Below, one piece after another: positions 17,567 through 24,926 of a stretch of DNA of 64,000 bases. Below the pieces are notes generated by a model. The model was not told where the DNA came from. It saw nothing but the letters and a program-made list of their open reading frames with translations, and made no database searches. Positions within the stretch are counted from its first letter, which is position 1, and each line of letters opens with the position of its first letter. Made by a program: the position numbers and the translations under genes. The stretch is from Bacteroidales bacterium (lineage in GTDB: Bacteria > Bacteroidota > Bacteroidia > Bacteroidales > UBA932), in NCBI GenBank assembly GCA_017446775.1, contig JAFSQE010000035.1, positions 1 through 64,000 of the forward strand. Direction: 5' to 3'.

Positions 17567-18356
17567 GTTCCCGTTCGCCAAGCAGTTCGCGCGCCAGCAG
17601 CGGATAGTTGGTGGTGATGCAATCTACGCCCAGGTCTATCATCGCTTGCATATCCTCTTTCGCATCTACGGTCCAGACATTCACGCTCATTCCCAGCTCG
17701 TGCGCGCGGGCTATCCATTCCGGGTGTGAGTAAAACATGTGGTATTCATAGTCGATACCGTTGATGCCTGCGGCATGAACCTCATCGGGAGTCAGGTAGA
17801 ACTCATCGTCGGCCAGGAACTGATTGGTGAATCCGGGACATTTTTCTGCAATCCTCTTGCAGATATTCAGGCTGAAGGAGATGAACATCACCTTGTCAGG
17901 GTCGTACATGCAATGTTCTTTTAGCGTCTCTATGGTTTTGTCTACCAGCAGGTTCTCTTTTTCTTCAGAGGGGTTGGGCTTGATTTCGTATACCAGCATG
18001 GCGCCGCCCTTTGCCCCCTGCTCCAGGTACTGGCCAACGGTAGAGGGGTGCTCGCCATTCTTATGCACCATCACCAGGAAAGAATCGATGGGTGTGTCGT
18101 GGATATTGAGCCCGCCAAGGTCTGCGTTGTGGTTTACCAGCAGCTGGTCGTCGCCGGTTATGTGGACGTCAAACTCGCTCCCCCAGAAGCCGTTTTCCTG
18201 AGCCTGGGCAAGCGATGCAATTGTGTTCTCCATATAGCCGGCCTGTTCGCAGGTCCAGAATCCGCGGTGGGCGGTGATGGCAATCTTGTGTGTCTTTCCG
18301 GTGCAGCCCGCGAGCAGCAGGGCCGCCATAATTGTGATGTAAGAGAGTCTTTTCAT
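17556..18356 (-). CDS. Glycerophosphodiester phosphodiesterase lipoprotein (copy 1)
   Basis: A roughly 266-residue GDPD-family lipoprotein (lipobox LLAGC) expected to hydrolyse glycerophosphodiesters to glycerol 3-phosphate in the periplasm. Key features: AHRGFW with the catalytic His, MENTIASLAQAQENG, EFDVHIT metal ligands, and a second active-site His in NHNADLGG; the C-terminus has VNVWTVD and CITTNYP. An in-frame ATG at 18377 lies inside the -7 box (18375-18382), so ATG 18356 is chosen. A close paralogue lies at 19446-20243, with a threonine aldolase gene between. The two copies share layout throughout and probably arose by duplication. Confidence 0.93.
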   Translation of the reverse strand: MKRLSYITIMAALLLAGCTGKTHKIAITAHRGFWTCEQAGYMENTIASLAQAQENGFWGSEFDVHITGDDQLLVNHNADLGGLNIHDTPIDSFLVMVHKNGEHPSTVGQYLEQGAKGGAMLVYEIKPNPSEEKENLLVDKTIETLKEHCMYDPDKVMFISFSLNICKRIAEKCPGFTNQFLADDEFYLTPDEVHAAGINGIDYEYHMFYSHPEWIARAHELGMSVNVWTVDAKEDMQAMIDLGVDCITTNYPLLARELLGERELKR

Positions 18357-18374
18357 GGGATGGTTATTTTTTTT

Positions 18375-18382
18375 CAAAGATA
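18375..18382 (-). promoter_or_regulatory. -7 box of glycerophosphodiesterase copy 1
   Basis: The minus strand reads TATCTTTG, an exact TAnnTTTG match, 19 bases before the chosen ATG. Confidence 0.55.
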
Positions 18383-18421
18383 AAAAATATTAAATTAGTA
18401 GTCGGATTCAATCCATTTTTT

Positions 18422-19456
18422 ATGATACGCTTCGACAGTGACTATATGGAAGGCGCCCACCCCAGGATTATGGAACGCCTCGCACAGACCAACCTTGAAC
18501 AGACTCCCGGTTACGGAACCGACCCATATTGCGAAAACGCACGTGCCCTGATAAAGGCAGAACTCGGTAACCACTTTGCCGATATCCATTTTCTGATGGG
18601 CGGCACCCAGACCAACGCCACGTTGATTGGCGCCCTGTTGCGTGGATCAGAGGCGGTGATTGCTGTACAAAGCGCCCACATCGGTGTGCACGAGGCCGGT
18701 GCCATAGAGGCCACCGGGCACAAGGTAATCACCCTGCCGTCTGAAAATGGCAAGTTGTGCGCCTCAGCGCTTGAAGATTATCTTACGGAGTTTTTCAAAG
18801 ACGATACCTGGCGGCATATGGCAATCCCGGCGCTGGTATATCTCTCCTTCCCCACCGAATTGGGGACGATATATACCCTGAAAGAACTTGAGGCGATAGC
18901 CTCTGTATGCAAGCGCTACTCCCTCAAATTATATATAGACGGAGCCCGGCTGGCCTATGGCCTGGCGGCAAAGGGCAACGATGTCACGCTCAAGGACCTC
19001 GCGCGCCTGTGCGACGCATTCTATATCGGCGGCACCAAGGTCGGGACGTTGTTTGGCGAGGCCCTTGTGCTCAAGAGCCGCAGCCTGATACCAAATTTCT
19101 TCAGTTATATAAAACGTAGCGGCGCCATGCTGGCCAAAGGGCGGCTGCTTGGCGTCCAGTTTGAGACGATGTTTACCGACGGGCTCTATCTTGAGTGCGG
19201 CCGCATCGGTGTCCAGATGGCGATGGAACTTAAAGCAGCCTTTGTAGCTGCCGGCTTTGCTCCGGTGATAGATTCCCCCACCAACCAGCAGTTCTTTGAG
19301 CTGCCCAACACACTTATAGACAAGCTTAAAGAGCACGCTTCGTTTGAGTATTGGGGAGCCCGCGGCAAAGAATCATCTACCGTGCGCTTTGTGACCGGCT
19401 GGGCCACTACAAAAGAGAGTATTTCAGAACTGAAATCGCTTTTGGCTACTGCCTGA
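18422..19456 (+). CDS. Low-specificity threonine aldolase family
   Basis: A 344-residue PLP enzyme of the beta-eliminating lyase/threonine aldolase family, predicted to split L-threonine or allo-threonine into glycine and acetaldehyde. It begins IRFDSDYMEGAHP, as in the Bacteroidetes subgroup. Active-site elements are GTQTNA, SAHIGVHEAGA (His stacking on PLP), YIDGARLAY (Asp/Arg) and YIGGTKVG with the Schiff-base Lys. Full length. It is transcribed alone on the plus strand between two minus-strand glycerophosphodiesterase genes; both ends are tight, and its 3' end overlaps the second one by 11 bases. Confidence 0.94.
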   Translation: MIRFDSDYMEGAHPRIMERLAQTNLEQTPGYGTDPYCENARALIKAELGNHFADIHFLMGGTQTNATLIGALLRGSEAVIAVQSAHIGVHEAGAIEATGHKVITLPSENGKLCASALEDYLTEFFKDDTWRHMAIPALVYLSFPTELGTIYTLKELEAIASVCKRYSLKLYIDGARLAYGLAAKGNDVTLKDLARLCDAFYIGGTKVGTLFGEALVLKSRSLIPNFFSYIKRSGAMLAKGRLLGVQFETMFTDGLYLECGRIGVQMAMELKAAFVAAGFAPVIDSPTNQQFFELPNTLIDKLKEHASFEYWGARGKESSTVRFVTGWATTKESISELKSLLATA

Positions 19457-20243
19457 GTTCTTTGCCGGTAAGCATCTCGCGTACTGTCAGCGGGACGTTG
19501 GTGGTTATGGCGTCGGGTGCCATGTCAATCACCTTCTGGATATCCTCCGGATTGTCTACAGTCCAGATGTTGAGGCTCATGCCGTGGCTGCGGGCGTGCC
19601 CGATCCACTCCGGATGCTGGTAAAAGAAGCTGTAGTGGTAATCCACGCCGTTAATCCCCATCTCAAACAGATCGTCAGGGTCGATATCGCCAGCCAGGTA
19701 CTGGTTGTCAAATTCGGGGCATTTCTCTGCGATACGTTTGCACATGTTAAGGCTGAACGATATGAACATCACCCGGTCCGGAGAGAATAACCCGTGCGCC
19801 TTGAGCGCCTCTATCGCCCTGTCTACAAAGATATCCTCACGCTCCTTTTCCGGGTGAGGCTTAAGTTCAAACACCAGTTTGGTGGTGGGGCACTTGCCGG
19901 CCTGTGTGAGGAATTCATCTATCGTGGCGGGATGCCAGCCGTTCGGATAAGTTATCGCAGTGAGGCTGTCAATCGGGCTGGTGTGGATGTCCACTCCAAA
20001 AATATCGTTGTTATGGAAAACCAGCAGGCCGTCGTCGGCAGTTATGTGGACGTCAAATTCGCTGCCCCAGAAACCATTCTCCTGTGCCTGGGCAAGGGCG
20101 GCCACGGTGTTGCCGATATGGTGCGCCTGGTCGCAGTCCCAGTATCCCTGGTGTGCAACAATGGCAATCTTGTGCTCTTTCGCAGTGCAGCCGGCCGCGA
20201 TTGCAGCCGCAATAAGAATCATCAGAAAACAAAACCTCTTCAT
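19446..20243 (-). CDS. Glycerophosphodiester phosphodiesterase lipoprotein (copy 2)
   Basis: A 265-residue paralogue of the protein at 17556-18356 with the same order of motifs: lipobox near AAGC, AHQGYW in place of AHRGFW (the usual Arg after the catalytic His is Gln here), EFDVHIT, HNNDIFG, VFELKPHPE and LNIWTVDNPED. The HR-to-HQ change removes a residue that in known GDPDs contacts the substrate phosphate, so activity may differ. A TACCTTCG box (plus-strand 20261-20268) just upstream could be its promoter. Confidence 0.9.
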   Translation of the reverse strand: MKRFCFLMILIAAAIAAGCTAKEHKIAIVAHQGYWDCDQAHHIGNTVAALAQAQENGFWGSEFDVHITADDGLLVFHNNDIFGVDIHTSPIDSLTAITYPNGWHPATIDEFLTQAGKCPTTKLVFELKPHPEKEREDIFVDRAIEALKAHGLFSPDRVMFISFSLNMCKRIAEKCPEFDNQYLAGDIDPDDLFEMGINGVDYHYSFFYQHPEWIGHARSHGMSLNIWTVDNPEDIQKVIDMAPDAITTNVPLTVREMLTGKELRQ

Positions 20244-20343
20244 ATAAATTATCTTTTTTGCGAAGGTAGCAAACTATTGTCACTTAAAGTAATTTTTAAC
20301 TAAATTAGCGCCTTAAACTTTGATTTTTCTAATCATTTAAGAT

Positions 20344-21792
20344 ATGTCAAACGTCAAATTCTATCGTCCGGAGCACCAGGTGCCCCTTGAGATGCACAAA
20401 GTGCGTATTGTTCAGAAACTTTATCTGCTTCCCGTAGAGGAGCGTCAGAAGAAAATGGAGGAGGCAGGCAACAATACCTTCCTGCTGCACAACAAGGATA
20501 TCTATATGGATATGCTCACCGACTCTGGCGTGAATGCGATGAGTGACAACCAGCAGGCTGCGATGTTCCAGGCCGACGATGCCTACGCCGGCAGCGAGAC
20601 ATTCTACCGCCTCAAGAAAGCCATCAAGGAGACGATGTGACTCAACGACATGCTCCCCGCCCATCAGGGTCGTGCCTGCGAGAATATCATCGCAGAGGCG
20701 TTTTGCCGTCCCGGTGACCTGGTGCCCATGAACTTCCACTTTACAACCGCAAAGGCCCACATCACCCGCGTGGGGGCCGATGTGGTGGAGCTAGTGGCTG
20801 CCAAAGGTCTGGATGCCAACAACCTGGATCCCTTCAAGGGAGACTTTGACATCCCCCGCACCAAACAGTTTATCAAAGACCACCGCGAGCAGATACAGTG
20901 GCTACGTATAGAGACCGGTACCAACCTTATCGGCGGTCAGCCCATCAGCGCCCACAATATCAAGGAGGTGGCAGAAATCTGCCGCCAGGAGGGCATCATC
21001 AGTGTTCTGGATGCATCCCTTCTGCAGGATAACCTGCATTTTATCAAGACCCGCGAAGAGGGTTATAAAGACAAGAGCATAAAAGAGATCATGTTCGAGA
21101 TCTGCGGTTGCGTGGATATAGTATATTTCTCTGCCCGCAAGCTCGGTTTTGCCCGCGGCGGCTGCATCTGCTCCAACAACGAGAAGCTGATGCTTCGCAT
21201 GAAGGAGTACGTCCCCCTGTACGAGGGCTTCCTCACATACGGTGGTATGGAGGTGCGCTCTATGGAGGCTATCGCAGTTGGTCTGTACGAGACATTGGAC
21301 GAGGAATACATCAACCAGGGGCCCATGTTTATCGAGCATCTGGTCAACGAGCTGCACTCGTATGGGGTGCCGGTTGTCCGCCCTGCCGGCGGCCTGGGCG
21401 TCCATCTTAATGCAAGCGAATTCTTCCCAGACATGCCTCACGGAGAGTATCCGGCAGGTGCTCTGGGAGCAGCAATGTATATAGCAGGCGGTATCCGCGG
21501 TATGGAACGCGGTACCATAAGCGAGCAGCGCGAACGCGACGGCAGCGAGCGTTATGCCCCGCTGGAGCTTCTCCGGCTTGCCGTGCCGCGCCGCGTGTTC
21601 ACCCTCTCCCAGCTGGAGTATGTGGCCGACCGCGTGAAGTGGGTTTGGGACAACCGCGAGCTTATTGGCGGTCTCCGCTTTGTAGAGGAGCCCTCTGTGC
21701 TGCGCTTCTTCTTTGGCCGTCTGGAGCCGGTAAGCGACTGGCAGCAGAAGCTTGTGAAGAAGTTCCGTGCAGACTTCGGCGACAGCCTGTAG
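20344..21792 (+). pseudogene. Tryptophanase/tyrosine phenol-lyase family gene with in-frame TGA
   Basis: The two same-frame parts (98 and about 384 residues) make one beta-eliminating lyase of the TnaA/TPL family, which releases indole or phenol, pyruvate and ammonia. Part one holds LTDSGVNAMSD and DAYAGSETFY (PLP Tyr); part two holds PAHQGR, FSARKLGF (the Schiff-base Lys is the second basic residue), GGIRGMERG and RLAVPRRVFT. A TGA at 20638-20640 interrupts it where tyrosine phenol-lyase has Gly (ELFGFKHIVPTHQ alignment, no gap), so GGA to TGA explains it. TGA followed by C is a weak stop context, so some read-through is possible. LDASLLQDN differs from the usual DSAR/DATR, so the subfamily is divergent. 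Confidence 0.88.
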
Positions 21793-21793
21793 T

Positions 21794-22540
21794 ATGATAG
21801 GCACCATTGTAAATACCGGCACCATAATAGTTGGTGCCATCCTGGGGTCGTTGCTGCACCGCGGTGTCAAAGAGAAATACCGCGAGGCGGTTTATACGGC
21901 CCTGGGCCTTGTGTGCCTGGGTATCGGCCTCAACGCAACCATCTCCAACCTCGCCAAGAGCGAATTCCCAGTACTGTTTGTGATAGCGATGGCGCTGGGC
22001 AGCGTGGTTGGTACTGCGCTGGATATAGACGGCCGCTTCCACCGCCTGGTAGACAAGATTAAAAAGCGCGGGGAGAAAGAGACGGCAGCTGCCGCAGAGC
22101 CGGCAACTCAGGCTCTCCAGGCCCGTCCCGGGGCATCGCTTGCCGACGGCCTTGCCACCGCCTGTCTGCTCTATTGCATAGGGCCGCTATCTATGCTTGG
22201 CCCGGTATTCAGCGCGCTGCAGGGCGATAACACCTTCCTGTTTACCAATGCCACACTGGATCTGGTATCGTCGTTTATATTTGCTTCGACCTTTGGTATC
22301 GGGATGGTGCTGGCGGCTCCGGTGCTGTTCTGCTGGCAGGGGCTGTTCTACCTGGTGGCAAAGATATCCAGCACAGCGATAAGCGATGCCCTTATGGGCG
22401 AACTGCTTATTGTGGGCGGACTGCTTATAGTTTCTTCTGGTCTATCGCTGCTTAAGATCACCGACAAAAAAACGCTCAACATGCTCCCCGCCCTGCTTGT
22501 TCCGGTAATCTGGTTCATTATCAAGTGGGCCCTTCACTGA
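21794..22540 (+). CDS. DUF554 family membrane protein
   Basis: A 249-residue DUF554 (YdfK/YqgA-like) inner-membrane protein of unknown function. It begins MIGTIVNTGTIIVGAILGS, the family start, and has six to seven hydrophobic segments, with a charged loop around residues 85-110. The motif LLYCIGPLSMLGP matches the family's CIGxMxILG region. ATG 21794 lies one base after the lyase stop, so the two genes are co-transcribed; a longer in-frame start lies inside the lyase gene and is not preferred. Confidence 0.9.
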   Translation: MIGTIVNTGTIIVGAILGSLLHRGVKEKYREAVYTALGLVCLGIGLNATISNLAKSEFPVLFVIAMALGSVVGTALDIDGRFHRLVDKIKKRGEKETAAAAEPATQALQARPGASLADGLATACLLYCIGPLSMLGPVFSALQGDNTFLFTNATLDLVSSFIFASTFGIGMVLAAPVLFCWQGLFYLVAKISSTAISDALMGELLIVGGLLIVSSGLSLLKITDKKTLNMLPALLVPVIWFIIKWALH

Positions 22541-22566
22541 TTTTTTAAATTATTTTGCCAAGAGTC

Positions 22567-22599
22567 TTGCTTAATAACGAAACTTTTTCATTAAATTTG
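22567..22599 (+). promoter_or_regulatory. Promoter of the DUF4988 lipoprotein gene
   Basis: TTGC (22567-22570) and TAAATTTG (22592-22599) are 21 bases apart, close to the Bacteroidetes -33/-7 arrangement. The predicted leader is about 60 bases, very A/T-rich and without a Shine-Dalgarno, as in highly expressed Bacteroidetes genes. Confidence 0.6.
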
Positions 22600-22665
22600 T
22601 GAACAATCAGTTAATCGATTTACTTGTTTAAAAATATCTACTTTTTCACTACTAACTACTTTTTT

Positions 22666-24822
22666 ATGAAAAAACATTTTCTATTGCTGTTAGGCGTGCT
22701 GTTTATCGCAGCATCCTGCGTCGATCTTACCGAGATCAACGAGAAGATCGCAAACCTTGAGAACAGGTTGAGCGCTGTAGAGCAGACCGCTTCTACAGTA
22801 AGCGGCATCTCTGCTGCTGTACAGGCTCTCCAGGACAAGGTGTACGTGGAGACTGTTACCTTTACAGATGAAGGCTGTGTCATCAAATTCACCGATGGCC
22901 GCCAGGCTACCATCACAAATGGTAAAGATGGTTCAACCCCTACAATCGGTGTTAAAGACGTTGACGGCGTACTCTGCTGGACTGTAAACAATGTTGTTTT
23001 AAAGGACGAGACAGGCGCTCCCGTTCCCGCAACTGTCAAGGCTCCCGAGTTCAAGTTCGACAACAACAAGTGGTGGTATCGCTTTGGTCCCACAGACTCA
23101 TGGAAAGACTGTGGCGAGAAGACCGGTCCCGAACCCACTGTTTATGAGACCGACGAGTATGTCATCATCTCCATCGGCGACGAAGAAGTTGCTATCCAGA
23201 AGGCAGCCCTCTCTCCCGCTATCGAGAAGATCAACGTCAAGCTGGTTCCCAGAAAGAACCTCTTCATCCCTGTAGGCCAAACTGCTGACCTCACCGAATT
23301 CTTTGATGTAGAGCCTGCAGAAGCTCTGAAGACCATGGTGGATTACACTTATACACCGGGCGCATTCACTATCGACAAGATGGGTAAGGTTACCGTTACC
23401 GGCAACACCGTTGCAGTTAACCAGGATAACTACGTAGCTGTCAAGATTTCTGCAAAGAAGAATCCTGCTGTTACTGCTACCATTAACATCCGTGCTTGCG
23501 AAGCTCCTAACAACTCTGAGATTGAAAGCACCTCCGGCGTGCCTATGGCAAAGAGGATTTATCTGTACAAAACGGGTCTTGACGATTTCAATGCCCTGGC
23601 AAGCCTTGGCGGTGCTGGCGCATACAACCCTGTTAACCGCTGCCTCGGTGGTCTGATGGGTGCCGGTGGCCTGTTGAATATGTACTTCACTGTCAGCCCT
23701 GTTGGCGGTATCTCACTCGCAAATGGACACCTGCACTTCAGCTATTATATCAGCAGCCTTGAGAAACTCAATCCCGACTCAGGCCAGGTAGAGCTTTGCT
23801 CCGGTGGTGCAGACAGCCAGGAGCGCAACTGGTCCACCACCTTCCTCAAAGATGCTAAGGTTGGCTGGAACGAGGTTGACCTTGCCCTGAGCGAGGCTGG
23901 TACAACCGGTGGCGATCTGAACCCTGCTGCTATCAAGTGGTTCCGTATGTATGTCCCCACTTCTGCCGTACATGACGAGGCTGTCATGGTTAAGGATGTA
24001 TATGTATATGAGGTTCCTGATATCGAGTCGATAACTGCAAAGCTTACTCCCAGAAAGAACCTCTTTATCCCTGTCGGTGAAACCGTCGATCTCAAGGAGT
24101 TCTTTGATATAACCCCTGCTGATGCACTTAAAACCATGGTGACTTACACCTATACCCCGGGCGCACTCACAGTTGATGCCAATGGCAAGGTTACCGTTAC
24201 CGACAACACTGTAAAAGTTAACCCTGATAACTACATAGCTGTCAAGATTGCTTCCAAGAAGAATCCCGAAATTTCTGCAACAATCAATATCAGGGCTTGT
24301 GCCGCTCCCAACAATGTTGAGATAACAAGCACATCCACTGTACCCGAAGCAAGCAGGAAGTATCTCTACAAAGCGGGTCTTACTGACTTCAATGCTCTTG
24401 CAAGCCTTGGTGGTGCTGGTGCATTCAACCCTGTTAACCAGTGCCTCGGTGGCCTGATGGGTGCCGGTGGAAACTTGAACATGTACTTCACTGTCGCTCC
24501 CTTTGGCGGTATCTCAATCGCTAAGGGTCACCTTCACTTCGAGTATTACGTCAGCAGTCTGGAGAAACTCAATCCTGACGCAGGCCAGGTAGAGCTTTGC
24601 TCCGGCGGCGCAGACAGTCAGGAGCGCAACTGGTCCACTTCCTTCCTCAAGAACGCCAAGATAGGCTGGAACGAGATTGACCTTGCTCTGAGCGAGGCTG
24701 GTACTTCCGGTGGCGATTTGAATCCGGATGCTATCAAGTGGTTCCGTTTCTTCGTTCCCACTTCTGCACAACACGACGAGGCTGTCATGGTTAAGAACGT
24801 ATATGTATACGAAGCTCAATAA
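22666..24822 (+). CDS. DUF4988-type lipoprotein with a 267-residue tandem duplication
   Basis: A 718-residue surface lipoprotein (lipobox AASC, Cys18). Residues 20-58 are a short coiled coil (INEKIANLENRLSAVEQ), followed by the DUF4988 segment with KDGSTPTIGVKDVDGVLCW. Residues about 189-449 and 456-717 are two copies of one unit, offset by 267 residues. Each has a PRKNLFIPVG strand-rich Ig-like part and a second beta-sandwich part with LCSGGADSQERNWST and GWNEVDLALSEAGT, resembling carbohydrate-binding modules. It probably binds glycan or protein at the surface. ATG 22666 is chosen over an upstream start because it gives a proper signal peptide. Codon use is biased toward few codons, suggesting high expression. 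Confidence 0.8.
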   Translation: MKKHFLLLLGVLFIAASCVDLTEINEKIANLENRLSAVEQTASTVSGISAAVQALQDKVYVETVTFTDEGCVIKFTDGRQATITNGKDGSTPTIGVKDVDGVLCWTVNNVVLKDETGAPVPATVKAPEFKFDNNKWWYRFGPTDSWKDCGEKTGPEPTVYETDEYVIISIGDEEVAIQKAALSPAIEKINVKLVPRKNLFIPVGQTADLTEFFDVEPAEALKTMVDYTYTPGAFTIDKMGKVTVTGNTVAVNQDNYVAVKISAKKNPAVTATINIRACEAPNNSEIESTSGVPMAKRIYLYKTGLDDFNALASLGGAGAYNPVNRCLGGLMGAGGLLNMYFTVSPVGGISLANGHLHFSYYISSLEKLNPDSGQVELCSGGADSQERNWSTTFLKDAKVGWNEVDLALSEAGTTGGDLNPAAIKWFRMYVPTSAVHDEAVMVKDVYVYEVPDIESITAKLTPRKNLFIPVGETVDLKEFFDITPADALKTMVTYTYTPGALTVDANGKVTVTDNTVKVNPDNYIAVKIASKKNPEISATINIRACAAPNNVEITSTSTVPEASRKYLYKAGLTDFNALASLGGAGAFNPVNQCLGGLMGAGGNLNMYFTVAPFGGISIAKGHLHFEYYVSSLEKLNPDAGQVELCSGGADSQERNWSTSFLKNAKIGWNEIDLALSEAGTSGGDLNPDAIKWFRFFVPTSAQHDEAVMVKNVYVYEAQ

Positions 24823-24860
24823 ACCATACAGAGAAAACACTCTGATATGATAAAGAATCT

Positions 24861-24890
24861 GAGCCCCGGAAGTTCCGGGGCTCTTTTCTT
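24861..24890 (+). terminator. Intrinsic terminator after the DUF4988 gene
   Basis: A 10-bp perfect stem GAGCCCCGGA / TCCGGGGCTC (24861-24870, 24874-24883) with a 3-base loop is followed by TTTTCTTTT. It ends the lipoprotein transcript and separates it from the GH92 gene. Confidence 0.9.
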
Positions 24891-24926
24891 TTGCGTTTTT
24901 GACGGCGTTGGGTTAACTTAGTGGCT

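Noticed and set aside
20638-20640. TGA read as glycine or selenocysteine by a changed code
   Set aside because: Other genes here end in TGA normally (for example the histidine kinase at 9389-9391 and the repaired VTC frame), and no selenocysteine insertion hairpin was evident; a point mutation is simpler.
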